NCBI GenBank assembly: GCA_014116815.1
Contig: JACGYV010000036.1
Location: 1-13,076 of the forward strand
DNA from: Holosporaceae bacterium 'Namur'
GTDB taxonomy: Bacteria > Pseudomonadota > Alphaproteobacteria > Rickettsiales > Midichloriaceae
Length of the DNA stretch: 13,076 nucleotides
Direction of reading: 5' to 3'
The notes below the pieces were generated by a model. The model ran no database searches. It saw only the letters and a program-made list of their open reading frames with translations, and was not told the origin of the DNA. Shown piece by piece: positions 6,112-13,076 of this stretch (position 1 is the stretch's first letter; every line of letters begins with the position of its first letter). The position numbers were made by a program, and so were the translations under genes.

Positions 6112-8079
6112 ATGCAATTATCAAAAGAAGACGTAAGGCAGCAAAGTAAATATCAATATGAGAACTTAGTATTTGAAGGAGGAGGAATAAAGGGATTTGC
6201 ATATATAGGAGCTATTGATACCTTAGGCAAAGAAAATATATTACCTGGTGTAAAGAGAGTAGCCGGTACGTCAGCAGGAGCTATTACAGCATTACTTTTA
6301 GGGCTTGGTTATGATATAGGCACTTCTAGAAGAGAGCTGGAAAAAGTATTTTTTGAATCATATAAGCTTAGTGATACAATACTTAAATGGCCTTTGGTAA
6401 TAAGAAGAATAAGAACTCAATTCGGAGCTGAATCAGCAGACTTTTTTCTAGAATGGGCGGAAGGGATAATAGAACAAAAATTAGGTAGCAAAAATGCGAC
6501 TTTTAAAGATTCTTATAAGGCAATACTAAGCCAAAAAAGTGAAGAATATAAATATATGTATTTTGCTGGGACAAATATAAGTACCGGATACTACGAAATA
6601 TTCTCTCACGAACATACACCTGATATGAAAATAGCAGATGCAGTAAGGATATCAATGTCAATTCCGCTTGTATTTACTGCTAAGCGATATGCTAAGCCCG
6701 GAAGTAGGGTAGAAGATTTATATGTAGACGGAGGAGTTGTTAACAACTACCCGCTTCATTTATTTGATAAAAGAAATCAACCTAATATGAAAACATTAGG
6801 GTTTAGAGTTGACCCATTTGAAGAGATAGCAGTATTAAGGGATGGCACTGACCCTGTAAGAAAGGAAATAACAGGATTTATTTCTTATATAAAAGCATTA
6901 TATGGAACTACTCAAAACGCGGTTAACAACATAACCAGGAGGAGTGATGATAAGCAAAGAACAGTGTTTATAGATATAACTGGAGTAGATACTTTAAGCT
7001 TTAAACTTAGTGAAGAAACTAAAGAGAAGTTAATTAAGTCAGGAAGAGAGGCAACTAGTAGATATTTAGTAAGTAGACCTGAAAAGTTAAAAACAAGTAA
7101 TAGCAGGCTTGAAAAATTTGATCGTAAGAAGATATATGAGAGGGCATCAGAGGTATATTACTGTGAGATCGGAGAAAACACAGCAAAGATACAATATTGG
7201 TTTAAAGATGGTAATTTAAAAAAAATAAATAGATATATTGATAGATTAAAAGAGCAAGAAAGAACAAGTTTAATAGAATTATGCAGCGGGACGAGGGACG
7301 ATAAGCTGAAGATAGTAGAAGTGATAGTTGGAAGGGAGGCATTAGAAGAAATAGAAAAATGGGATAAGGAAACAACTAAGGCTAGCAAAGATCTAAAAGA
7401 TTTAAGCAGATTGCCTGTAATGAAGATGGAGAAATGGAAGAAGCAAGATTATGTAGAGTTGAAAAAGAAAGTTAAGCCAATATCCTTAGAGTTAATAGAA
7501 GCAGCACATGCAGGAAATATAGGAAATGTGGTTGATTTATTAAGTTCGGGGGTTTCACCTAATTCGGAAGACAAGCATGGGCGAACGGCATTACACCATG
7601 CATCAGAGCTTGGATATGACAAAATAGTCGAGTTATTATTAAAGAATGATGTGGCAGCAGATATTAATAAGCAAGATAGTTTAGGAGAGACTGCACTGCA
7701 TTTAGGAGTATTAAGTGGGAAAACAAGATTAGTAAGCTTATTATTATCACATAATGCAAAAATTGATCTCCCTAACTCTTATGGAGCAACACCCTTACAT
7801 AGAGTGGTTCGCATGGGGGATATAGGAATAGTTGGGCTACTAATTAATGCAAGGAGTAATATAAATGCTGTAGATGGAAATCAGCAAACCCCATTGCATG
7901 TTGCAGCAAAATATGGTCATAAGGAAGTAGTTAAGTTGCTAATAGAGAAAGGAGCAGATGTGAATGCTTTAGATAAAGATAATAAAACTGCTGGTGATTA
8001 TGTAGGAACAGGAAGTTTTGAGCTAAAAGAAATACTTAGAAGAGCTGCTGAGCAGCAGAAAATAGTGGAAATAAGTTGA
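6112..8079 (+). CDS. Patatin-like phospholipase with C-terminal ankyrin repeats
   Basis: The first 320 or so of 655 residues form a patatin domain. The oxyanion-hole motif is EGGGIKG (residues 22-28). The nucleophile elbow GTSAG (52-56) has catalytic Ser54. DGG (206-208) has catalytic Asp206, followed by VVNNYP. All parts of the Ser-Asp dyad are present, so lipid acyl hydrolase (phospholipase A) activity is expected. A charged linker (about 330-455) precedes about five ankyrin repeats (about 459-640; for example GRTALHHASELGYDKIVELL, TPLHRVVRMGDIG, TPLHVAAKYGHKEVV). No N-terminal signal peptide is seen; patatin enzymes of intracellular bacteria such as Rickettsia Pat1/Pat2 act in host cells after export by other routes. 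The start is fixed by a good ribosome-binding site. I infer a membrane-active effector, targeted by its ankyrin repeats. Export is not shown by the sequence. Confidence 0.9.
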   Translation: MQLSKEDVRQQSKYQYENLVFEGGGIKGFAYIGAIDTLGKENILPGVKRVAGTSAGAITALLLGLGYDIGTSRRELEKVFFESYKLSDTILKWPLVIRRIRTQFGAESADFFLEWAEGIIEQKLGSKNATFKDSYKAILSQKSEEYKYMYFAGTNISTGYYEIFSHEHTPDMKIADAVRISMSIPLVFTAKRYAKPGSRVEDLYVDGGVVNNYPLHLFDKRNQPNMKTLGFRVDPFEEIAVLRDGTDPVRKEITGFISYIKALYGTTQNAVNNITRRSDDKQRTVFIDITGVDTLSFKLSEETKEKLIKSGREATSRYLVSRPEKLKTSNSRLEKFDRKKIYERASEVYYCEIGENTAKIQYWFKDGNLKKINRYIDRLKEQERTSLIELCSGTRDDKLKIVEVIVGREALEEIEKWDKETTKASKDLKDLSRLPVMKMEKWKKQDYVELKKKVKPISLELIEAAHAGNIGNVVDLLSSGVSPNSEDKHGRTALHHASELGYDKIVELLLKNDVAADINKQDSLGETALHLGVLSGKTRLVSLLLSHNAKIDLPNSYGATPLHRVVRMGDIGIVGLLINARSNINAVDGNQQTPLHVAAKYGHKEVVKLLIEKGADVNALDKDNKTAGDYVGTGSFELKEILRRAAEQQKIVEIS

Positions 8080-8338
8080 AAATATAAAACCTCATGAATT
8101 AGGATTTAAAATGTTAAACAGGTGTGAACGGATAATACTTCAAGAGTATTTTAATAAATATAGTATGGAAGAAAATCTTGATAATTTTACAGTATTAGGC
8201 GCATAAAATCAAATGTTGGATCTAGGATTACTTCTGATTGCACAATATGAAGATTAGTTATCGGATAGGAGAATAGTTTTTATAATAGAAGATCAACAAG
8301 ATTATATTACTAAAGATTATAGTACTTCAAAGTATTAA
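8075..8338 (+). pseudogene. Possible decayed reading frame between effector genes
   Basis: In one frame from 8075, overlapping the patatin stop, the translation reads ENIKPHELGFKMLNRCERII, continues to a TAA (8204-8206), then LDLGLLLIAQYED to a TAG, then 26 more codons to TAA (8336-8338). An ATG at 8111 would give a 31-residue peptide. Only two stops in about 85 codons of AT-rich DNA, all in one frame, is suggestive of a decayed gene but could be chance. I recognise no family. The 8080-8400 interval holds nothing else apart from the leader of the next gene. Confidence 0.3.
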
Positions 8339-8360
8339 AGTTATCTAGTTGTGAGAAAGA

Positions 8361-8400
8361 TAAAGAAACCCGTATATAACTTAAAATAGGAAGGTATAAT
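8361..8400 (+). promoter_or_regulatory. Leader shared with the upstream paralogue
   Basis: TAAAGAAACCC (8361-8371) recurs exactly from 1057-1067. It is followed by AGGAAGGTATAAT ending directly at ATG 8401. AGGAAGG gives a better ribosome-binding site than in the paralogue. The TATAAT abutting the start codon is shared by both genes. Confidence 0.45.
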
Positions 8401-11400
8401 ATGCATAATACTAATGATGAAACAACTATTATTTCACTATTAAAAGAATCAATTGTTGAAGATGATATCAATAAATTTAAATCTAATCTTTATAAATTAA
8501 AAGATATAAATTGTGGGGATAGCAATGGAATAACATTATTGCATCATGCTGCTAAGTTAAACAACTTAAGCATTCTAAAAATTCTTATTGAGGAATTTAA
8601 AAGCGTAATTGATGTAGAGAATTTTGATAAGCAAACACCATTACATATAGCCGCAATAGCTGGAAATATAGAAGTTGTAGAATATCTGATAAGTAAAGCT
8701 GCAGATGTAATGTTAGCATCAAGTAGTGGACAAAATGTTTTACACTATGCTGCACACTATGGAAAATATGAAATTATAGTAAAAATTTTAGATAGTGTTA
8801 GTGACTATTTAAGGAAAGAACTTATAACAAGTAAAGATAAGGATGGAAAAAGAGCATTACACTATGCTGCTTTCCATCCGAATAAAATAATAGTCGAGAC
8901 TTTAATACAAAGAGGAGCAGAACCTAATATTAAAAATTCTTATGGCTATACACCTTTACATTTTGCAGCGAACAGGAATAGTAATCCTGAAGTAACAAAA
9001 GCATTAATTGAAGCAGGGGCAAAAACAAATAAAGTTAATATTAATGGGGATACTGCTTTAATATTAGCAATAAAATTTAAAAACTATGAACATGCACAAA
9101 TTATAAGTGATCAAGAGTTTAAAGGATACGAAGGAGAGATTAACTCAGAAGTAAACAAGTACTTGAAATTAGGAAATAGTAAATTTTGTCATGGTGAAGA
9201 AAAATGCCTTAATGATTATGAGGTAGCATTATCATTAGCGCAGGAAAAAAAAGATTTAACAGGAGTAGCTTATGTCTTAATTAAGTTAGGGGATTATTTC
9301 TTATATAAGGAAGATTATCCGAAAGCAGCTAAGATATACAGCTCCGCTAGGGTATTTATAAATCAGCATAAAGAGATAAAAACAATTTTTCCTAAGGGGT
9401 TATTTGAAGAAAAACAACTTAGCGTAGAATCCGGCTTTATAAGAAGAGAATGTGGAGACCAACAAGCAGTACCTGAAATCAACTTTAAAGTATATATAAA
9501 TAGATTAGTTAGTATTAGGCGAAAAACAAGTACTTCATTAGAACGGAATGATGAGACAGCTAAAAACCTTCTTAAAGAGATAACAAAAGATTTAAGTTCT
9601 ATACTTTCTGATATACTGAGAGATTCTTTAAGAATTATAGGTAATCCGCCATGCCAATATTCTGTAGTTGGGTTAGGTTCCATGAGCCGTGAGGAAATGA
9701 GTCCTTATTCTGATATTGAGTTTGCTATTTTAGTTGAAAAGAAGGATAAAAAAATAGAAGAATATTTTATCAAGTTATCTAAGCTAATAGAATTAAAGGT
9801 AATAAGTTTAGGAGAAACTAGATTCCCGATTCTTTTAAAAGGTATAAAGTCTATTACTAATGACGGATTTTGCCTTGATACAGGTGGTAATACTCCATTA
9901 GGTAAACAGGAGCTCATAGGGACGGTCGAAGAATTAACCGCATATCAAAACCCTATAAGATTTAAAGAAGACTTAATTTTATCTAATATATTGAGAAATG
10001 TTTGTTTAATACAGGGTAATAAAAAGTTATTTACAAGATATGTAGAGACAACCCAAAAAGTTTTACTATCAACTACTACAGAAACATGGTTGGAATGGCT
10101 AATGAAGAAAGATAAAGTGTGTATGGAGCAAGCTTTATATTTGATGTCAGGAGATATGATTGAATTCACAGTAAACTTAGGTAAGAAAAGAGTAACAGAT
10201 TCCTTTAATGTAAAAAAAGAGCTATATAGATTACCTAATAATTTTATTGGATACTTATCGCTTTATTTCGGAATTGAGAAGCAAAATAGCTGGGATAGAT
10301 TAGATGTGTTATTACAGCAAAAGATAATTACTAAAGAAGCTTATAAAAACATCAGTAGATTACTTGAATTTGCAACTAAGATGAGGATAAGAACTCATTT
10401 GTTTTATAAACAAGAAAGGGAAGATTTACATCATAAAAAAATGATTCAAGAAGATGTAATAAATGGTATTTATGAAATGGATAATAAAGAAATTAAAGAA
10501 TTAGAAAAAAGTTATAATATATTAATACCAATTGAAAAAGTCTTAGGAGAATTTGTAGCTAACAGTGGTAAATTAGATTTCAGAAATAAAAGTTTTATTG
10601 AAGAGGGTCTATATGTGCAGGGGAGGATAGCAGAGAAGAATCTGAACTATACACTTGCTAAAGAGCTATATATCAAAGCTTTAAACCTTAATCCTAGTGA
10701 TATTACTCTTTTAAAGAGTATTGCTAACATGTTGTATAATCTGGGTGAATGTGAAGAGGCACGAATTTATTATGAACAGGCTTTAGTTATTGTTGAAAAG
10801 AAACATGGTCAACAACACCCTTATTATGCCGATTTTTTAAGTAATTTTGCCACAATATTATCCACCCTAGGATTAGGGGGAGGAATTGTCAATACATTCT
10901 CAAATGTTGAAACTCAGCAAAAAACCTTAGGTTATTATAGTCAAACTTTAACTATAATAGAAGATACATATGGGGAAAAACATCCGGAGTATGCAATCGT
11001 TCTTAATAACATGGGTTCAATATTTCAAGCTCAGAATCAATATGACAAAGCTTTAGATTGTTTTAAACAAGCTTTAATCATAATAAAAAAGGCATATGGA
11101 AAAGAACATCCGGAATATATTAATTCCTTGAATCAAATTGGTTCAATATTTCAAGCTCAAAATCAATATAACAAAGCTTTGGATTATTATAAGGAAGCTT
11201 TAACCATAATACAGAAGGTATACGGAGAAGAACACTTAGATTATACTACTTCTTTAAATAATATTGCTTCAATATTGCAAATTGAAGGACAGCATGAAGA
11301 TGCATTAAATTTTTACAAACAGGTTTTATTTATAAATAATAAATTATATGGAGAAGAACATAATTCGAACGTTATTATTTTAAATAATATTATTTCAGTA

Positions 11401-12699
11401 TTACAAATAGAGGGGCGTTCTAATGAGGCTTCAGTTTATTATAAGCAAAGCTTAGCCATTAAAAAGGAAACATTTGGAAAAAAAGAATTAAATTATACTA
11501 ATACGGCTTCAAGATTGTACGCTGAAGGACATTATGAAGAAGCTTTGAATTGTTATAAACAAGCTCTAATCATAATACAAAAGGAATATGGAAAAAACCA
11601 TCCGGATTACTTGGATGCTTTAAATAATATCGCTTCTATATTATATACTCAAGGGTGGTATGATGAAGCTTTAAATTATTATAGAAACGCTCTATATATC
11701 ATAAAGAATATAAATGATATAAACAAAGAACAAAGAATCAGCTCATCTTTTGTAAAGAAAGATAAGAGCATTTCTCCATTCTACGTCAAAAATATTGTGA
11801 AATGCCTTTATAGTATTGCGGGTGAATTTAGTGAAAAAGGTTTATATAATCAAGCTGTAAATTATTATAAACAAGCTTTAATAACTATAAAAACAACATA
11901 TGGAGAGGTACATCCAGCATATGTTAAGTGTTTAAATAATATTGCCTCAATGTTTTATGCTCAAAGATGTTATGAAGAAGCTATAAATTATTATAAACAA
12001 GCTTTAATAATTATAGAAAAAACATATGGAGAGGAACACCCGGTATATGTTAAGTGTTTAAATAATATCGCTGCAATATTACATACCCAAGGAAGGTATG
12101 ATGAAGTTCTAGCTTATAACGCGAATGAGAGTTGTTATAGGACAAAAGGAAATGGTATGACACAAAAACAAAAGAATTTAGTAAGAGAAATGATAGAAGA
12201 AAAAGAAGCTGCTATATCAAATTTAAAAGATAATAGACCTACTCTCAGTGACAAAGTTTTAGAGTTACGTTTATCTTCCGCGCAGGAAAGCAAAGGAGAT
12301 AAAGCACTAATAAGATTTGAGACTAACCCCGATAGAAGAGAAATATTTAGGTGTTTGGCTAACATAAGCTGTATAGCTATGCCATTATCACAAGCTCTGA
12401 GAATAGGAAAAAGCTTAAGCAGACAAGCTCCGTTTAATATACATGAAGGGGAAGATTACTTCTCTTATTTACCTATAGAATTGATGGCGCGGATATTATT
12501 GTGCTTGCCTGAAAGCAAACCATTACATGCTGATACTATAATAGGATTATTAAATATATTAGAGAATAATAGGAAGCCAAGTAGAACGGAAGTAGATGAA
12601 CTGTTACAATCCCCTCGACAGCTTGGTCATTTAGATATGTTATCACAGCAGAGGGAATATAGAGAAAATACCATTGAGGGGAGAGGAAAAAGATTATAG
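8401..12699 (+). CDS. Ankyrin / GlnD-like nucleotidyltransferase / TPR protein with F-box-like end
   Basis: This 1432-residue protein has six ankyrin repeats (about 41-242; for example TPLHIAAIAGNIEVVEYLI, TPLHFAANRN) and a TPR-like segment (about 250-325). Its nucleotidyltransferase core (about 418-550) has GLGSMSREEMSPYSDIEF (G426-S427, D438, E440) and a candidate third carboxylate, D493, in CLDTGG. A GlnD/DUF294-like helical region follows (about 600-690), then about twelve 42-residue kinesin-light-chain-type TPRs (about 737-1240). The tail (about 1240-1432) includes LPIELMARILLCLP (1357-1370), resembling the first helix of an F-box. From the last ankyrin repeat to the first TPRs it aligns along its whole length with the protein at 1095, so the two are paralogues. 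Both carboxylates of the motif are kept, which argues for activity. Acceptor and nucleotide are unknown. Role as a host-directed effector is inferred from the eukaryote-like repeats. Confidence 0.85.
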   Translation: MHNTNDETTIISLLKESIVEDDINKFKSNLYKLKDINCGDSNGITLLHHAAKLNNLSILKILIEEFKSVIDVENFDKQTPLHIAAIAGNIEVVEYLISKAADVMLASSSGQNVLHYAAHYGKYEIIVKILDSVSDYLRKELITSKDKDGKRALHYAAFHPNKIIVETLIQRGAEPNIKNSYGYTPLHFAANRNSNPEVTKALIEAGAKTNKVNINGDTALILAIKFKNYEHAQIISDQEFKGYEGEINSEVNKYLKLGNSKFCHGEEKCLNDYEVALSLAQEKKDLTGVAYVLIKLGDYFLYKEDYPKAAKIYSSARVFINQHKEIKTIFPKGLFEEKQLSVESGFIRRECGDQQAVPEINFKVYINRLVSIRRKTSTSLERNDETAKNLLKEITKDLSSILSDILRDSLRIIGNPPCQYSVVGLGSMSREEMSPYSDIEFAILVEKKDKKIEEYFIKLSKLIELKVISLGETRFPILLKGIKSITNDGFCLDTGGNTPLGKQELIGTVEELTAYQNPIRFKEDLILSNILRNVCLIQGNKKLFTRYVETTQKVLLSTTTETWLEWLMKKDKVCMEQALYLMSGDMIEFTVNLGKKRVTDSFNVKKELYRLPNNFIGYLSLYFGIEKQNSWDRLDVLLQQKIITKEAYKNISRLLEFATKMRIRTHLFYKQEREDLHHKKMIQEDVINGIYEMDNKEIKELEKSYNILIPIEKVLGEFVANSGKLDFRNKSFIEEGLYVQGRIAEKNLNYTLAKELYIKALNLNPSDITLLKSIANMLYNLGECEEARIYYEQALVIVEKKHGQQHPYYADFLSNFATILSTLGLGGGIVNTFSNVETQQKTLGYYSQTLTIIEDTYGEKHPEYAIVLNNMGSIFQAQNQYDKALDCFKQALIIIKKAYGKEHPEYINSLNQIGSIFQAQNQYNKALDYYKEALTIIQKVYGEEHLDYTTSLNNIASILQIEGQHEDALNFYKQVLFINNKLYGEEHNSNVIILNNIISVLQIEGRSNEASVYYKQSLAIKKETFGKKELNYTNTASRLYAEGHYEEALNCYKQALIIIQKEYGKNHPDYLDALNNIASILYTQGWYDEALNYYRNALYIIKNINDINKEQRISSSFVKKDKSISPFYVKNIVKCLYSIAGEFSEKGLYNQAVNYYKQALITIKTTYGEVHPAYVKCLNNIASMFYAQRCYEEAINYYKQALIIIEKTYGEEHPVYVKCLNNIAAILHTQGRYDEVLAYNANESCYRTKGNGMTQKQKNLVREMIEEKEAAISNLKDNRPTLSDKVLELRLSSAQESKGDKALIRFETNPDRREIFRCLANISCIAMPLSQALRIGKSLSRQAPFNIHEGEDYFSYLPIELMARILLCLPESKPLHADTIIGLLNILENNRKPSRTEVDELLQSPRQLGHLDMLSQQREYRENTIEGRGKRL
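10603..12111 (+). repeat. Tandem 126-bp TPR-coding repeats
   Basis: The TPR array repeats every 42 codons. Neighbouring units are still close at DNA level: GGTTCAATATTTCAAGCTCA occurs at 11014 and 11140, and ACATATGGAGAGG occurs at 11896 and 12022, each pair exactly 126 bases apart. This indicates recent unit duplication within the gene. One unit (about 11500-11590) is shortened by a few residues and another (about 10861-10932) carries an insert. Confidence 0.8.
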
Positions 12700-12739
12700 T
12701 TTTCCCCCCTGAGTTGTGTGTGATTCATGTACCCTAGTT

Positions 12740-12778
12740 GGGGGGCTGTGGAAGAACCCCCATAAATGACGAATCTGA
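12740..12778. repeat. Putative terminal inverted repeat of a Tn3-family element
   Basis: GGGGGGCTGTGGAAGAACCC starts a stretch lying directly after the transposase stop (transposase read on the minus strand), where Tn3-family elements place their 38-base end. A GGGG start, an internal GTGGAA and a later ACG fit the family pattern loosely. GGGGG 12741-12745 can also pair with CCCCC 12757-12761, and the G-run with CCCCCC at 12704-12709. The other end is outside the window. Confidence 0.45.
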
Positions 12779-12779
12779 A

Positions 12780-13076
12780 CTAATCGGCTTTAGTAAAGTG
12801 TTTTTTTAATTGTTTTTCTAATATCTCCACTAATGATTCAATGTTCATATTTAGATCATTTTTCTTAAAGTTATATCGTCCGGTAAAAGCAATATGAGTC
12901 CAAGCAATAGGTGATATTCTGCTGAATATTTCCATAATCTCGGGAGATGCTTTTTCTGCAACCATTTTTTCATAAATGGTATTTAATATGATAGCATTAT
13001 AAGCAATTATCGAATTTGCAACAAGTCTTGTTGCATGGGCACTGATACGATTATCCACAATCTTTTTTCCTTTGAA
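12780..13076 (-). CDS. tnpA: Tn3-family transposase, C-terminal end (partial)
   Basis: The minus-strand frame is open to the window edge (first codons read FKGKKIVDNRISAHAT), so the start lies outside and the GTG at 13056-13058 is internal. VANSIIAYNAIILNTIY matches the conserved Tn3 segment LNLVVAAIILWNTVYL, and ISPIAWTHIAFTGRYNF matches SPLGWEHINLTGDYVW near the end of TnpA. Tn3 transposases are about 1000 residues, so only about the last tenth is visible. The catalytic DDE residues should lie just beyond the window. No stop or frameshift is seen in the visible part, so the gene could be intact. It converges on the ankyrin/TPR gene, with only about 80 bases between the stops. Confidence 0.85.
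   Translation of the reverse strand, partial: FKGKKIVDNRISAHATRLVANSIIAYNAIILNTIYEKMVAEKASPEIMEIFSRISPIAWTHIAFTGRYNFKKNDLNMNIESLVEILEKQLKKHFTKAD

Noticed and set aside
7158..7388. Minus-strand open frame opposite the patatin-ankyrin gene
   Set aside because: It is low-complexity (Ser, Leu, Phe), antisense to a well-supported coding region, and has no ribosome-binding site or domain.
9363..10169. Several minus-strand frames opposite the second transferase gene
   Set aside because: They are antisense shadows of a strongly conserved coding region, with no recognisable product.
10603..12111. CRISPR-like periodic repeats
   Set aside because: The 126-base period is in frame, encodes 42-residue TPR units and has no unique spacers of constant size.
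12135..12365. Minus-strand open frame opposite the C-terminal tail
   Set aside because: The sense strand continues the long 1432-residue frame. The antisense translation has no features beyond Ser/Phe richness.

Overview
The window is AT-rich (about two thirds A+T by eye). It is dominated by long proteins built from eukaryote-like repeats (ankyrin and tetratricopeptide, TPR), with decayed insertion sequences between them. This resembles the accessory genome of a protist- or amoeba-associated obligate intracellular bacterium, most likely an alphaproteobacterium of the Rickettsiales (Midichloriaceae or Jidaibacter-like). That placement is inferred from protein style and base composition only; no rRNA, tRNA or housekeeping gene is present to confirm it.

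Layout, left to right. Positions 1-254 hold a minus-strand C-terminal gene scrap, an AT palindrome and the first copy of a short repeat. At 255-1019 is a truncated NACHT-like P-loop gene. At 1095-4727 is a 1210-residue ankyrin / GlnD-like nucleotidyltransferase / TPR protein. At 4801-5129 is an internally deleted IS3-family element that abuts a 5'-truncated IS5-family transposase (about 5130-5689). A gene-poor stretch follows (5690-6097) with the second copy of the short repeat. At 6112-8079 is a patatin-like phospholipase fused to ankyrin repeats. At 8075-8338 is a possible decayed reading frame. At 8401-12699 is a 1432-residue paralogue of the 1210-residue protein, with more ankyrin and TPR units and an F-box-like C-terminus. 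At 12740-13076 is the end of a Tn3-family transposon: a putative terminal inverted repeat and the C-terminus of its transposase on the minus strand, running off the window.

How the parts may fit together (inference). The three large intact genes are on the same strand but separated by mobile-element debris or gaps of 300 bp or more, so they are probably separate transcription units and not one operon. All three pair a catalytic domain with protein-interaction repeats: two nucleotidyltransferases of the GlnD/DUF294 type, and one phospholipase. This is the typical design of effectors acting on host proteins or membranes. The two nucleotidyltransferase paralogues share a core and an upstream motif but differ in ankyrin number, TPR number and C-terminal tail. 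That suggests duplication followed by diversification of the target-recognition parts. I consider this paralogous pair the most interesting content of the window.
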